DNA from: Nesterenkonia alba DSM 19423
GTDB taxonomy: Bacteria > Actinomycetota > Actinomycetes > Actinomycetales > Micrococcaceae
Length of the DNA stretch: 64,000 nucleotides
Direction of reading: 5' to 3'
NCBI RefSeq assembly: GCF_000421745.1
Contig: NZ_ATXP01000002.1
Coordinates: forward strand, 1 to 64,000
Position 1 is the first letter of the stretch. Each line of letters starts with the position of its first letter. The notes beneath the pieces were generated by a model, which saw only the letters and a program-made list of their open reading frames with translations, was not told where the DNA came from and searched no databases. This document shows positions 46,243 to 54,569 of this stretch, piece after piece. The position numbers and the translations under genes are program-made.

Positions 46243-46290
46243 GAAACAGTGAAGGGCCTCTCCAGCAGGAGGGGCCCTTCACTGTTTCCT
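46243..46290. terminator. Strong bidirectional intrinsic terminator
   Basis: GAAACAGTGAAGGGCC at 46243-46258 pairs perfectly with GGCCCTTCACTGTTTC at 46273-46288, with further CTCC/GGAG pairing in the loop. It lies between actP-like (plus) and the DivIVA-like gene (minus) and can serve both. Confidence 0.9.
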
Positions 46291-46324
46291 CAGCGGTGTT
46301 CACAGCGGTGAGTGACCGCCGTGG

Positions 46325-46885
46325 TTAACCGACGGAGGCCATGATCTCGGTCATCCGATCCAGGAAGGCATCGACCTGGGCTTCGTCGTAGCCGCCGGAG
46401 CCTTTGACCGCGGGGAATGTGATGGTGCGGATCTCGTCCACGCTCATGGGGTTCTCCCCGTCGAGGTAGCGCTCGAGCTGCTGACACAGTGCATCGACGG
46501 TGTCTTTGCGGTAACCGACCATCCCGGGGCTGGGGGGCTCACGGAAGCGTTCCCCGTCGGGACGCTCGAGCCGGCGTCGCAGGGGTTCGGCGCGCTCGGC
46601 CAGCAGCTCATACCAGGCGTCTTCCCCGTGGCGGGCGATGTACTGGTCCCGCTCAGCAGCGGCGAAAGCGTCCTCGAGACGGTCGAGGGCGGCGTCGACC
46701 TCTGCCGGACTGTAGCCGCCAGGACCGAGGCTGAAGCTGGCCTGGCGGATCTCGGACAGTGGCATGCCGCGCCCGGAGTCGTAGGCGGCACGCGCCCGGG
46801 ACATGAACTCGTCGACTTCATCACGGCTGTATCCCTGCTCGTCCTGGTCCAGCAGGGTGAACAGCGGGGTGGATGTGGTGGCCAT
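46325..46885 (-). CDS. DivIVA-domain-like protein
   Basis: The 186-residue protein has three short DivIVA-type segments: YSRDEVDEFMSRARAAYDSGR near the N-terminus, LGPGGYSPAEVDAALDRLEDAFA in the first third, and GSGGYDEAQVDAFLDRMTE at the C-terminus. 'GY...EVD' is the family's lipid- or membrane-curvature-binding region in short form. It lies beside cdsA on the same strand, 5 bp away, suggesting co-expression. Function in cell-pole organisation or division is inferred. Confidence 0.75.
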   Translation of the reverse strand: MATTSTPLFTLLDQDEQGYSRDEVDEFMSRARAAYDSGRGMPLSEIRQASFSLGPGGYSPAEVDAALDRLEDAFAAAERDQYIARHGEDAWYELLAERAEPLRRRLERPDGERFREPPSPGMVGYRKDTVDALCQQLERYLDGENPMSVDEIRTITFPAVKGSGGYDEAQVDAFLDRMTEIMASVG

Positions 46886-46889
46886 GTGC

Positions 46890-47759
46890 CTACCCTAAGG
46901 GAATCCCGGGCGATTCCCCGGTAAGCGCCACGAGCAGGAAGTAGGCGGTCGGCATAGCGAAGACTAGAGAATCCAGCCGGTCCATGACCCCACCGTGGCC
47001 GGGCAGTGCTTGGGACATGTCCTTCAGCTCGAGTTCGCGCTTAACCATCGATTCACTAAAGTCCCCCGCGGTGGCAGCCACCACCACTGCCGCGGCGAGC
47101 AGGGCGCCGATGTAGAGCGGCTCATCGAAGATCAACCAGGACGTCAGCACTCCGACGACGACGGCGCCAGTCATCGACCCAGCGAAACCCTCCCAGGATT
47201 TCTTGGGGCTGACCCGAGGGGCCATGGGGTGTTTGCCGAAGAACACGCCCGCCACGTACCCGAAGGTGTCATTGGCGACCACCAGCAGCACCACCACCGC
47301 CAGGCGCCAGTTGCCCTCATCCAGGTGCAGCATGAGTACCGCGAAGGAGATGAGGAACGGCACCCAACAGGCGACGAAGATGCTCGCCATAATGGACCGG
47401 CCCGGATCCGGGGTGCCCAGGGCTGCGGCAATGAGAATCAGCAGCCCGGTCAGTAGCAGCGCCAGCGTGAGGGCCTCTACCCCACCGAAATAGGCGGCCA
47501 AGGGCATGGCCGCGGCCCCAATGTACAGCGGGATCTTCGGCACGACCAGCCCCCGGGTCTGTAGGGCTCGGGCCACCTCCCAGACCCCCAGGCAGAGGAT
47601 CACGACCCAGAGGGCGATGAGCAGCGCTTCGAAGAAAATGATCCCCAGCACGGCGGGCACCAGCAGCGCGGCACCTGTGCCGATCGCTGCCGGCAGGTTC
47701 CGCCCGGCCCGGGGGGTCTTCTTCTCCGGGGGTGCCTGCTGTGTCTGCCGCGAGGACAT
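46890..47759 (-). CDS. cdsA: Phosphatidate cytidylyltransferase
   Basis: The 289-residue membrane enzyme makes CDP-diacylglycerol from CTP and phosphatidate. It has about eight membrane segments and the signature near the C-terminus: PKKSWEGFAGSMTGA and VKRELELKDMSQALPGHGGVMDRLDS, with the conserved Lys-Arg and Asp residues. The N-terminal ~25 residues are basic. Its ATG overlaps the frr stop by one base (TGATG). The order pyrH-frr-cdsA is widely conserved. Confidence 0.94.
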   Translation of the reverse strand: MSSRQTQQAPPEKKTPRAGRNLPAAIGTGAALLVPAVLGIIFFEALLIALWVVILCLGVWEVARALQTRGLVVPKIPLYIGAAAMPLAAYFGGVEALTLALLLTGLLILIAAALGTPDPGRSIMASIFVACWVPFLISFAVLMLHLDEGNWRLAVVVLLVVANDTFGYVAGVFFGKHPMAPRVSPKKSWEGFAGSMTGAVVVGVLTSWLIFDEPLYIGALLAAAVVVAATAGDFSESMVKRELELKDMSQALPGHGGVMDRLDSLVFAMPTAYFLLVALTGESPGIPLG

Positions 47760-48316
47760 CAGACCTCGAGAAGCTCTGCTTCCTTGTTCTTGGTCATCTC
47801 GTCAATACGGTCGGTGTACTTTTTGGTGAGCGCATCGAGCTCTTTGAGGCCGCGGTCGCCGTCGTCTTCACCGATCTCGCCGTCTTTGACCGCCTTGTCG
47901 ATGGCTTCTTTGGCCTTGCGGCGGGCATTGCGGACCGAGACTTTGTGGTCTTCACCCTTGGACTTGACGAGCTTGACGTACTCTTTGCGGCGTTCTTCGG
48001 TCAGATCTGGCATCGTGATGCGGATCTGTTTGCCGTCGTTGGAGGGGTTGGCCCCGATTTCCGAGTCGGAGAGCGCCTTTTCGATCTCCCGCATGGCGGA
48101 GACATCGTAGGGGGTGATGAGGATAGTCCGGGCGTCCGGTGTGTTGAAGCTGGCTAACTGCTGCAGCGGTGTGGGGGACCCGTAGTAGTCGACCAGGACT
48201 TTGGAGTACAAGGCGGGGTTGGCCCGCCCGGTACGTACTGTGGCGAAGTCCTCGCTGGTGGCGTCCACGCTGCGTTTCATCTGTTCTTCGGCGTCTGCCA
48301 GAGTCTCGTCGATCAC
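47759..48316 (-). CDS. frr: Ribosome recycling factor
   Basis: The 185-residue protein splits the post-termination ribosome with EF-G. It has the family blocks TVRTGRANPALYSKV, YYGSPTPLQQLASFNTPDARTI, DGKQIRITMPDLTEERRKEYVK and VSVRNARRKAKEAI. GTG 48316 follows GAGGAGACAC. It lies between pyrH and cdsA. Confidence 0.96.
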   Translation of the reverse strand: MIDETLADAEEQMKRSVDATSEDFATVRTGRANPALYSKVLVDYYGSPTPLQQLASFNTPDARTILITPYDVSAMREIEKALSDSEIGANPSNDGKQIRITMPDLTEERRKEYVKLVKSKGEDHKVSVRNARRKAKEAIDKAVKDGEIGEDDGDRGLKELDALTKKYTDRIDEMTKNKEAELLEV

Positions 48317-48371
48317 CGTGTCTCCTCGGGTTGAGTGGTCTGCGGTTTAGTCTATGTCAGCGGTGTCAGGC

Positions 48372-49091
48372 TCACGGAGTAACCCGCGTGCCGAGCGCTT
48401 CACCGAGCAGGGCGCGGGTGACGTTGCCTTCGCCTTCCATCCCGAAGACCCGCATGGGCAGCTTGTTGTCGTTGCACATGGTCATCGCGGTCTGGTCCAT
48501 GACCCGGATATCGCGGCGCAGCGCCTCGTCGTAGGTGAGGTGGTCGAGTTTCTGTGCCGTGGGGTCTTTACGCGGGTCTGCGGTGTAGACGCCGTCGACG
48601 CCGGATTTGGCCATGAGGACTTCCTCCGCCCCGACTTCCAGGGCACGTTGAGCGCAGACGGTGTCGGTGGAGAAGAACGGCATACCGGCCCCGGCGCCGA
48701 AAACCACCACGCGGTTCTTCTCCATGTGCCGGATAGCCCGCAGGGGGATGTAGGGCTCAGCAACCTGCGCCATGGCGATGGCGGTCTGGACTCGAGTGGG
48801 TTGTCCGGATTGTTCCAGGAAGTCCTGCAGGGCTAGAGCGTTCATCACGGTACCGAGCATGCCCATGTAGTCGGCTCGTGCCCGGTCCATTCCGGCCTTG
48901 GATAGTTCCGCGCCGCGGAAGAAGTTGCCTCCACCGACGACGACGGCGACTTCCACCTCGGTACCGACTGCGGCGATTTGCTCAGCGATGCCTCGCACCG
49001 TGGCCGGGTCGACACCGACGGACCCTCCGCCGAACACCTCCCCGGAGAGTTTGAGGAGGACACGGCGTCGTTTCAGTGCGGTCTCGGGCAT
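48372..49091 (-). CDS. pyrH: UMP kinase
   Basis: The 239-residue amino-acid-kinase-family enzyme phosphorylates UMP to UDP. It shows [45 protein letters not shown] and [30 protein letters not shown]. Length is typical. AAAGGAGAGG precedes the ATG. It is downstream of tsf, separated by a terminator, and upstream of frr. Confidence 0.96.
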   Translation of the reverse strand: MPETALKRRRVLLKLSGEVFGGGSVGVDPATVRGIAEQIAAVGTEVEVAVVVGGGNFFRGAELSKAGMDRARADYMGMLGTVMNALALQDFLEQSGQPTRVQTAIAMAQVAEPYIPLRAIRHMEKNRVVVFGAGAGMPFFSTDTVCAQRALEVGAEEVLMAKSGVDGVYTADPRKDPTAQKLDHLTYDEALRRDIRVMDQTAMTMCNDNKLPMRVFGMEGEGNVTRALLGEALGTRVTP

Positions 49092-49118
49092 CGGGTTCCT
49101 CTCCTTTGGGGCATACGA

Positions 49119-49156
49119 AAGGGGGCGGCCATCCTGATGAAGATGGCCACCCCCTT
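49119..49156 (-). terminator. tsf intrinsic terminator
   Basis: AAGGGGGCGGCCATC at 49119-49133 pairs with GATGGCCACCCCCTT at 49142-49156 (one mismatch) around an 8-nt loop. It lies between tsf and pyrH on the minus strand, suggesting partial or full termination of the rpsB-tsf operon. Confidence 0.8.
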
Positions 49157-49192
49157 GTCGCTGTCATGGACGCGTTGAGGTCAGTGTAACCC

Positions 49193-50029
49193 TCAGCTAC
49201 CGACGCGGAAGCGAGCGAAGCCCACCGCGTTGGTGCCGCCTTGTTCGAGCACCTTGGCCACGGTGATCTTCGGGTCCTTGGCGAAGGGCTGGTCCAGCAG
49301 CACCTGCTCCTTGAAGAAGGCGTTGGTGCGGCCCTCGATGATCTTCGGCAGTGCCTGCTCGGGCTTGTTCTCCGCCCGTGCGGTCTCCTCGGCGATCCGG
49401 CGCTCGTTGGCGACAGTCTCCTCGGGGACCTCATCGCGGGTGAGGTAGGCCGGGGCGAAGGCTGCAGCGTGCACGGCGACATCGTGAGCCGCGGTCTTGG
49501 CATCTTCGGAGTCGGCGTCGACAGCAACGAGCACACCCACCTGAGCGGGCAGATCCTTGGAGGTCTTGTGCAGGTACGCGTCGACGTAGGCGCCGGTGAC
49601 CTTGGCCAGACGCCGGACCACGACCTTCTCGCCGAGCACGGCGGCCTCTTCGGTGACGTAGTCGGAGAGCTTCTTACCTTCGACGTCGGCCTCCAACAGG
49701 GCCTCGACGGAGTCGTAGCCGCCGGCCACTGCGGTGTCCAAAACCTTCTCGGCCAGGGCGATGAACTTGTCGGACTTAGCGACAAAGTCAGTCTCCGCGT
49801 TGACTTCGAGCAGGTAACCGGCCTCACCGGTGACCTTGGCGGTCACCAGGCCTTCGGCAGCGGAACGGCCTTCGCGCTTGGCCGCACCCTTCAGACCCTT
49901 GATGCGGATGGCCTCAATGGCCTTGTCGACGTCGCCGTCGGCCTCATCGAGGGCTTTCTTCACGTCCATCATCCCGGCGCCGGTGCGCTCGCGCAGGGCC
50001 TTGATGTCGGCTGCGGTGTAGTTCGCCAT
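49193..50029 (-). CDS. tsf: Elongation factor Ts
   Basis: The 278-residue protein exchanges GDP for GTP on EF-Tu. It has the N-terminal UBA-like block KALRERTGAGMMDVKKALDEADGD, TDFVAKSDKF and DEPFAKD-like LDQPFAKDPKITV near the C-terminus. ATG 50029 is preferred with GGGAGGA upstream; a longer frame reaching 50359 is an artefact of the rpsB region. It follows rpsB by 28 bp. Confidence 0.96.
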   Translation of the reverse strand: MANYTAADIKALRERTGAGMMDVKKALDEADGDVDKAIEAIRIKGLKGAAKREGRSAAEGLVTAKVTGEAGYLLEVNAETDFVAKSDKFIALAEKVLDTAVAGGYDSVEALLEADVEGKKLSDYVTEEAAVLGEKVVVRRLAKVTGAYVDAYLHKTSKDLPAQVGVLVAVDADSEDAKTAAHDVAVHAAAFAPAYLTRDEVPEETVANERRIAEETARAENKPEQALPKIIEGRTNAFFKEQVLLDQPFAKDPKITVAKVLEQGGTNAVGFARFRVGS

Positions 50030-50057
50030 CAGTGTGCGTTCCTCCCGGTAGGTAGGT

Positions 50058-51005
50058 TCAGGACTCGGACTTCTCAGCGGTGGCGGCGGCTTCCTCGGCA
50101 TCAGCGTTGGCCGGTGCGGAGGATTCGTCGGCTCCGGTCTCAGACTCAGCGGCGGCGTCCCCTTCAGTGGTGGGGCTGGCCTGGGCCGGCTGATCGGCAG
50201 CTTCGGAGATCTCCGCGCCTTCACCCTGAGCGGCCTGCTCGGCGGCGTGCTGCTCGAGCAGCTCCCGCTCCCATTCGGCCATCGGCTCCGCTGCGCCAGA
50301 GGAGGAGCCCCCACCTTCGCGGGCGAGCAGACCCTCGGCGACGGCGTCGGCGACCACACGGGTCAGCAGGTCCACCGAGCGGATGGCGTCGTCGTTACCC
50401 GGGATGGGGTAGTCGACCTCATCGGGGTCACAGTTGGTGTCGAGGATGGCCACCACCGGGATGCCCAGCTTCTTGGCCTCATCGACGGCCAGGTGCTCCT
50501 TGTTGGTGTCCACCACCCACAGGGCGGAGGGAGTCTTGGTGAGGTTGCGGATACCACCCAGGTTGGCCTGCAGCTTCTCCAGCTCACGGCGCAGCAGCAG
50601 CAGTTCCTTCTTGGTGTACTGGGAGCCGGCGACGTCGTCGAAGTCGATCTCCTCGAGTTCCTTCATCCGCGCAACACGCTTGGAGACGGTCGCGAAGTTC
50701 GTCAGCATCCCACCGAGCCAGCGGTGGTTGACGTAGGGCTGACCGACACGCTGAGCCTGCTCAGCGATGGCCTCCTGGGCCTGCTTCTTGGTACCAACGA
50801 AGAGGATGGTGCCCCCGTGGGCCACCGTCTGCTTGACGAATTCGTAGGCGCGGTCGATGTAGGACAGCGACTGCTGCAGGTCGACGATGTAGATGCCGTT
50901 GCGCTCAGTGAAGATGTAGCGCTTCATCTTCGGGTTCCAGCGGCGGGTCTGGTGGCCGAAGTGGACTCCGGAGTCCAGCAGCTGGCGCATGGTGACGACG
51001 GGCAT
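50058..51005 (-). CDS. rpsB: 30S ribosomal protein S2
   Basis: The 315-residue protein has the S2 blocks [56 protein letters not shown] and [26 protein letters not shown]. The C-terminal ~85 residues are Ala/Glu/Ser-rich and disordered, an extension common in actinobacteria. ATG 51005 follows AAAGGAAATGAC. A longer upstream frame to 51320 is not coding. Confidence 0.96.
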   Translation of the reverse strand: MPVVTMRQLLDSGVHFGHQTRRWNPKMKRYIFTERNGIYIVDLQQSLSYIDRAYEFVKQTVAHGGTILFVGTKKQAQEAIAEQAQRVGQPYVNHRWLGGMLTNFATVSKRVARMKELEEIDFDDVAGSQYTKKELLLLRRELEKLQANLGGIRNLTKTPSALWVVDTNKEHLAVDEAKKLGIPVVAILDTNCDPDEVDYPIPGNDDAIRSVDLLTRVVADAVAEGLLAREGGGSSSGAAEPMAEWERELLEQHAAEQAAQGEGAEISEAADQPAQASPTTEGDAAAESETGADESSAPANADAEEAAATAEKSES

Positions 51006-51523
51006 GTCATTTCCTTTCGGTGCCGGGCTTGAAACACGGGCATCCCGCGCAGCTCCGGCTGGTGTGTTCTCGGTTACTGTTCGGAAGCCGCCTGACCATG
51101 TCACTCTGGCGAACCAGAGCATCAAAGCGGCTCCTGTCACCCGGTTTTCCCGGGCTCCTAGCTGCGAACCGGTGTGTGGCCCCGATCCCGGACACACCGG
51201 CGGCTTGTGACCGTGTGGTGTGGACCGATGGGATCGACCCGTGTTCAGCGTGCGCGTCACACAGGGATTCGAACAGCGCGTAGTCAGCTCGGCGCGCAGG
51301 AGATAACCCCCACCCGTCAAACTGCTGGGCTCAGTCTAGCCGGTGCGGGCAGATTTCCCCAACTGCTGGAGAAGTACTCGCGGGCAGGCCACCACTGGTG
51401 GCTCCGCCCGGGTGCCCGTTGAGTTTTTCACAGCAGATGGCACCGGGTACGACGCGCCGGGGTTGTGCACATATTCTGCCGACTGACGAGCATCACTGTG
51501 GACGACGGCGCACCCTGTCACCC
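51006..51523. promoter_or_regulatory. Divergent intergenic region between rpsB and the M23 peptidase gene
   Basis: These 518 bases contain no convincing gene on either strand. They must carry the rpsB-tsf promoter and leader (minus) and the peptidase promoter (plus). Several plausible promoter-like hexamers exist but none is compelling enough to assign. Length leaves room for a long 5' leader, as ribosomal protein operons often have. Confidence 0.5.
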
Positions 51524-52114
51524 ATGAGCGCATCACCGACCACCGTGCCGTTTCCCGCCACGGGCCGGCCGGTGCTCTCCCGCCCACCATGGGGTCTGCT
51601 GTTGCTCTTCGTGGTCTTAACGGTGGTACTGCTCGGCACACCGGGACCAGTCCGGGCCTCTGCCGTGGGCGAGCCTGGTGACCAGCATCCCTCGGATTGG
51701 GAGTCCCCGACACCGGGTCCGGAGGTTCTCCGGGAGTTCGCCGCTCCCCCGGCGCCCTGGGCGGCGGGGCATCGCGGGGTGAAGCTCGCTCTAGAACCCC
51801 ACGGCGCAGTCCATGCCCCCGCAGATGGGGTGGTGAGCTTCTCCGGCGTCGTCGTGGATCGTGAGGTCCTCTCCATCGACCACGGTTCCGGCTACATCTC
51901 CAGCTTCGAACCGATCGAAACCGATCTTCAGCAGGGAGACACCGTCACCGCCGGTGAAGTCATCGGGCAGTTATCCACGTACGACGACGGCGGCTACGCC
52001 TGTGACCAGCCGTGCCTGCACTGGGGAGTCCGTCACCACGGCGAATACATCAACCCGATGCTTCTGCTGGGCCCCGTGGAACCCTCGGTCCTCCTACCGG
52101 TTCACAACGACTGA
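51524..52114 (+). CDS. M23 family metallopeptidase-like protein, secreted
   Basis: The 196-residue protein has an N-terminal signal peptide (about residues 22-47, LLLLFVVLTVVLLGTPGPV) and a LytM/M23 domain: HRGVKLALEPHGAVHAPADG, where typical active enzymes have H..D, then SIDHGSGYISSF and CLHWGVRHHGEYINP. The first metal-ligand position reads HRGVKLAL where many M23 proteins have HxGxD, so the Asp ligand is missing and activity is doubtful. It could be a degenerate regulator of peptidoglycan enzymes. Next to rpsB divergently in many actinobacteria. Confidence 0.8.
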   Translation: MSASPTTVPFPATGRPVLSRPPWGLLLLFVVLTVVLLGTPGPVRASAVGEPGDQHPSDWESPTPGPEVLREFAAPPAPWAAGHRGVKLALEPHGAVHAPADGVVSFSGVVVDREVLSIDHGSGYISSFEPIETDLQQGDTVTAGEVIGQLSTYDDGGYACDQPCLHWGVRHHGEYINPMLLLGPVEPSVLLPVHND

Positions 52115-52165
52115 TCTCTTCACCAAAGGCAAGATACCTTGTCTTCGCTGGACACAAGATATAGC

Positions 52166-52420
52166 ATGAATAAGGGGAATGAACCGCATATAACACCATC
52201 AGCAAGGAAACATGGGTTTAACGATGAAGATATTCGACATGCTTTACGCAACTTCCTGATCCGGCATGTTGACCAGGGGGATCTCGAGCTGACCGTTTTC
52301 ATCGGCCCAGCCCGTCAGGGAACCATCCTGGAAATCGGTGTCATTGAAGACGACAAGGAAACCCGAGTCGTCCACACCATGCGAGCACGTAGAAAGTATT
52401 GGCCCCCGGAAGGTACGTGA
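52166..52420 (+). CDS. Putative toxin of a toxin-antitoxin pair
   Basis: The 84-residue protein has ITPSARKHGFNDEDIRHALRN, VFIGPARQGTILEIGVIED and TMRARRKYWP, a pattern seen in small actinobacterial proteins that precede a HTH-type partner gene and that resemble the BrnT/RelE-like fold. ATG 52166 is used; TTG 52139 is an alternative and the ribosome-binding site is weak for both. The downstream gene at 52426 starts 5 bp after its stop. Function as a ribonuclease toxin is inferred from layout. Confidence 0.55.
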   Translation: MNKGNEPHITPSARKHGFNDEDIRHALRNFLIRHVDQGDLELTVFIGPARQGTILEIGVIEDDKETRVVHTMRARRKYWPPEGT

Positions 52421-52425
52421 GAAGA

Positions 52426-52686
52426 ATGGCAACCAAAGCACGCATCAGCGATGAAGCGGCCCTCCGGCGATTCGAGGAAGGCATCGACTTCGACCCCGCC
52501 ACGTCCCGCAGACCGGCAGATACCGCCGAGATTCGCGCCGCTGCCATCATGCGCGAGTACGCTCAGAACCTCATCGATGAGAAAGTCATCGAGGCTCGGC
52601 GGCGCGGCGTCACCTGGTTGGAGATCGCACTCGCTCTCGACGTCTCACCCCAAGCCGTCCGCCAGAAGTATCGCGACCGCATTTGA
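52426..52686 (+). CDS. Putative antitoxin / HTH protein
   Basis: The 86-residue protein has an acidic N-terminal half (ARISDEAALRRFEEGIDFD) and a C-terminal helix-turn-helix (GVTWLEIALALDVSPQAVRQKY). This is the partner expected after the small protein at 52166, 5 bp apart. The HTH would bind the operon's promoter, the typical autoregulation of toxin-antitoxin pairs (inference). A longer frame begins at 52399, inside the toxin gene, but ATG 52426 is the better start. Confidence 0.6.
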   Translation: MATKARISDEAALRRFEEGIDFDPATSRRPADTAEIRAAAIMREYAQNLIDEKVIEARRRGVTWLEIALALDVSPQAVRQKYRDRI

Positions 52687-52691
52687 CCTCC

Positions 52692-53345
52692 TTATACAGC
52701 GCGAGGTGAGTTCAGATACGCCAGCACGGCGCGGACGCGCCGATTGGCGGCGCCGTTATGCTCGATCCCCAGCTTGGCGAAGATCGAGGTGGTGTACTTG
52801 CTGATGGCACCCTCACTGAGGAACAGCCTGCCAGCGATGGCCTGATTAGACAGCCCCTCGGCCATCAGACTGAGCACATCCTTTTCCCGATCAGTGAGCG
52901 AGGCCAAGGAAGAAGCAGGTTCAGCCCGCATCATCCGGCTGACCACTTCCGGGTCCAGTGCGGTTCCGCCAGCAGCCACACGCTCAACCGCCTCCATGAA
53001 AGTGGCAGCGTTGAAGACACGATCCTTCAGCAGATACCCCACCCCGGCAGCACCGTTGGCCAATAACTCCCGGGCATAGAGCTGCTCCAAGTGTTGGGAC
53101 AGGATCAAAACCGAGGCCTCTGGACGTTCAGCGCGAATCTGCAGCGCCAACTGCAGGCCCTCATCCGAGTGTGTAGGGGGCATGCGGATATCCAGCACAG
53201 CAAGATCAGGGCGGTGCTGACGCAGGGCTCGCAGCGCTGAGTGCGCATCAGCGACGGCAGCCACCACGTGGTGTCCGTGGGATCGAATCAGATGTGTGAG
53301 TCCCTCCCGAAGCAGGTACTGATCCTCAGCCACCACTATGCGCAT
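52692..53345 (-). CDS. NarL/FixJ-family response regulator
   Basis: The 217-residue regulator has a receiver domain (VVAEDQYLLREGL, phosphoacceptor Asp in LAVLDIRMPP near residue 54, Lys in YLLKDRV) and a LuxR-type HTH (SLASLTDREKDVLSLMAEGLSNQAIAGRLFLSEGAISKY). ATG 53345 follows GGAGGTTCC; a frame to 53414 is not needed. It overlaps the kinase gene by 10 bp. Target genes unknown. Confidence 0.93.
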   Translation of the reverse strand: MRIVVAEDQYLLREGLTHLIRSHGHHVVAAVADAHSALRALRQHRPDLAVLDIRMPPTHSDEGLQLALQIRAERPEASVLILSQHLEQLYARELLANGAAGVGYLLKDRVFNAATFMEAVERVAAGGTALDPEVVSRMMRAEPASSLASLTDREKDVLSLMAEGLSNQAIAGRLFLSEGAISKYTTSIFAKLGIEHNGAANRRVRAVLAYLNSPRAV

Positions 53346-54454
53346 GGAACCTCCACTACAGCACGAGTGGGGCCTCCCCTGGGGCTGCTGATACGCAACG
53401 TGCCATCGAACCACCCCAGCCTCTCCTCGACCCCCGCCAGGCCGCTCCCCGACTGCGGGTTAGCACCCCCACGTCCGTCATCTTCAACCACCACGGTGAG
53501 CCTCCCACTGTCCTGCTCAAAGGTGACGCGTACGCCGGAGGCCTCAGCGTGCTCAACAGCGTTGGCGAGCAGCTCTGCCACGGCAAAGTACACAGCCGAC
53601 TCCAGAGGGGCTTCCAGTCTGCGTGTGATGGTCCCGTGCACGGTCACCGGCAGTGGGACATCCAAGGCCAGTGCTCGCACGGCATCAGCCAGCCCCCGTT
53701 CCACTAGCACCGGCGGCAAAATGCCACGGACCAGTTCACGCAGTTCCTGAAGAGCCGCGTGGGAAGACTCCCGGGCCTGACCGATCAGTTCCTTCGCCTG
53801 AGGGGGCTGCCGATCCACCAGCGCTTCTGCGGCACCGAGGGTCATACCAATGCTGACGAGTCTGGCCTGGGCGCCGTCATGCAGATTCCGCTCCAACCGG
53901 TACAGTTCCGTCTGCTGAGCCCGGGTGAGATCTGTGCGCCCCTTTTCCAGCGACTCCACTCGGGAACCGAGCAGATCAGCCGTCGAAGGCCCCAGAAGCC
54001 TCACCGCCACCGCCGATAGGAGGTCCCGCAGTGGGGGAAGCACCACAGCTAGGGGGATCAGCACTGGGGCTATAAGGAGCCAGAACGTTTCTCGCCAGGT
54101 AGGCAGAAGGCGGACCACCCACTCCTCGGAACGTCGTAATAGCCCGGCTGTCAGCGGATCATAGTGCTCACCCCAGGTCGAGGTGGCCAGATGCGCCACC
54201 GCATACGGCGGTTGCCGTCGCCCCTGAAGTGACCCGTCGGTCCACTCCGCCAGTAAGCGGCGGAAAGTATCCGCCACCATCCGTCCGCTGAGTGTCACCG
54301 AGACCCCGGCTACGGCAAGCGTCCAGCCCACAACCGCAAGCCAGTGCCATGCACCCCAATCCCCGGCGATGTGATGGAACAACAGCGCAGCACAACCCCA
54401 GAGGACAGGCAGCGCCCAGGCTAAGAGAACGAGGGCAATACGTCGAAGGACCAT
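53336..54454 (-). CDS. NarL-type sensor histidine kinase
   Basis: The 372-residue kinase has two N-terminal membrane segments, another hydrophobic stretch near 120-150, then the HisKA_3 block LERNLHDGAQARLVSIGMTL with the phosphorylated His, and a HATPase_c domain (VAELLANAVEHAEA, VEDDGRGG, GSGLAGVEERL). It is the partner of the response regulator gene it overlaps. ATG 54454 is used in place of a longer frame from 54532, whose first residues are not hydrophobic. Signal unknown. Confidence 0.92.
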   Translation of the reverse strand: MVLRRIALVLLAWALPVLWGCAALLFHHIAGDWGAWHWLAVVGWTLAVAGVSVTLSGRMVADTFRRLLAEWTDGSLQGRRQPPYAVAHLATSTWGEHYDPLTAGLLRRSEEWVVRLLPTWRETFWLLIAPVLIPLAVVLPPLRDLLSAVAVRLLGPSTADLLGSRVESLEKGRTDLTRAQQTELYRLERNLHDGAQARLVSIGMTLGAAEALVDRQPPQAKELIGQARESSHAALQELRELVRGILPPVLVERGLADAVRALALDVPLPVTVHGTITRRLEAPLESAVYFAVAELLANAVEHAEASGVRVTFEQDSGRLTVVVEDDGRGGANPQSGSGLAGVEERLGWFDGTLRISSPRGGPTRAVVEVPCA

Positions 54455-54569
54455 GCCGCTCAGTCTTGCCGGGCGGGTCTGGCATGACAACGTTTCTGCG
54501 GCGTGGAGGGCTAAGTGTGGGCCTAGACCCACCGGCTACACCCACTGAAGAGGGCGCGGCGATCCCAGT

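Noticed and set aside
50030-50359. Possible N-terminal extension of EF-Ts
   Set aside because: The added residues fall within the rpsB 3' end in another frame; EF-Ts begins at MANYTAADIK with a good ribosome-binding site.
51006-51320. Possible N-terminal extension of ribosomal protein S2
   Set aside because: The S2 family starts at [10 protein letters not shown]-type sequence; ATG 51005 has a good ribosome-binding site, and the added residues resemble no S2.
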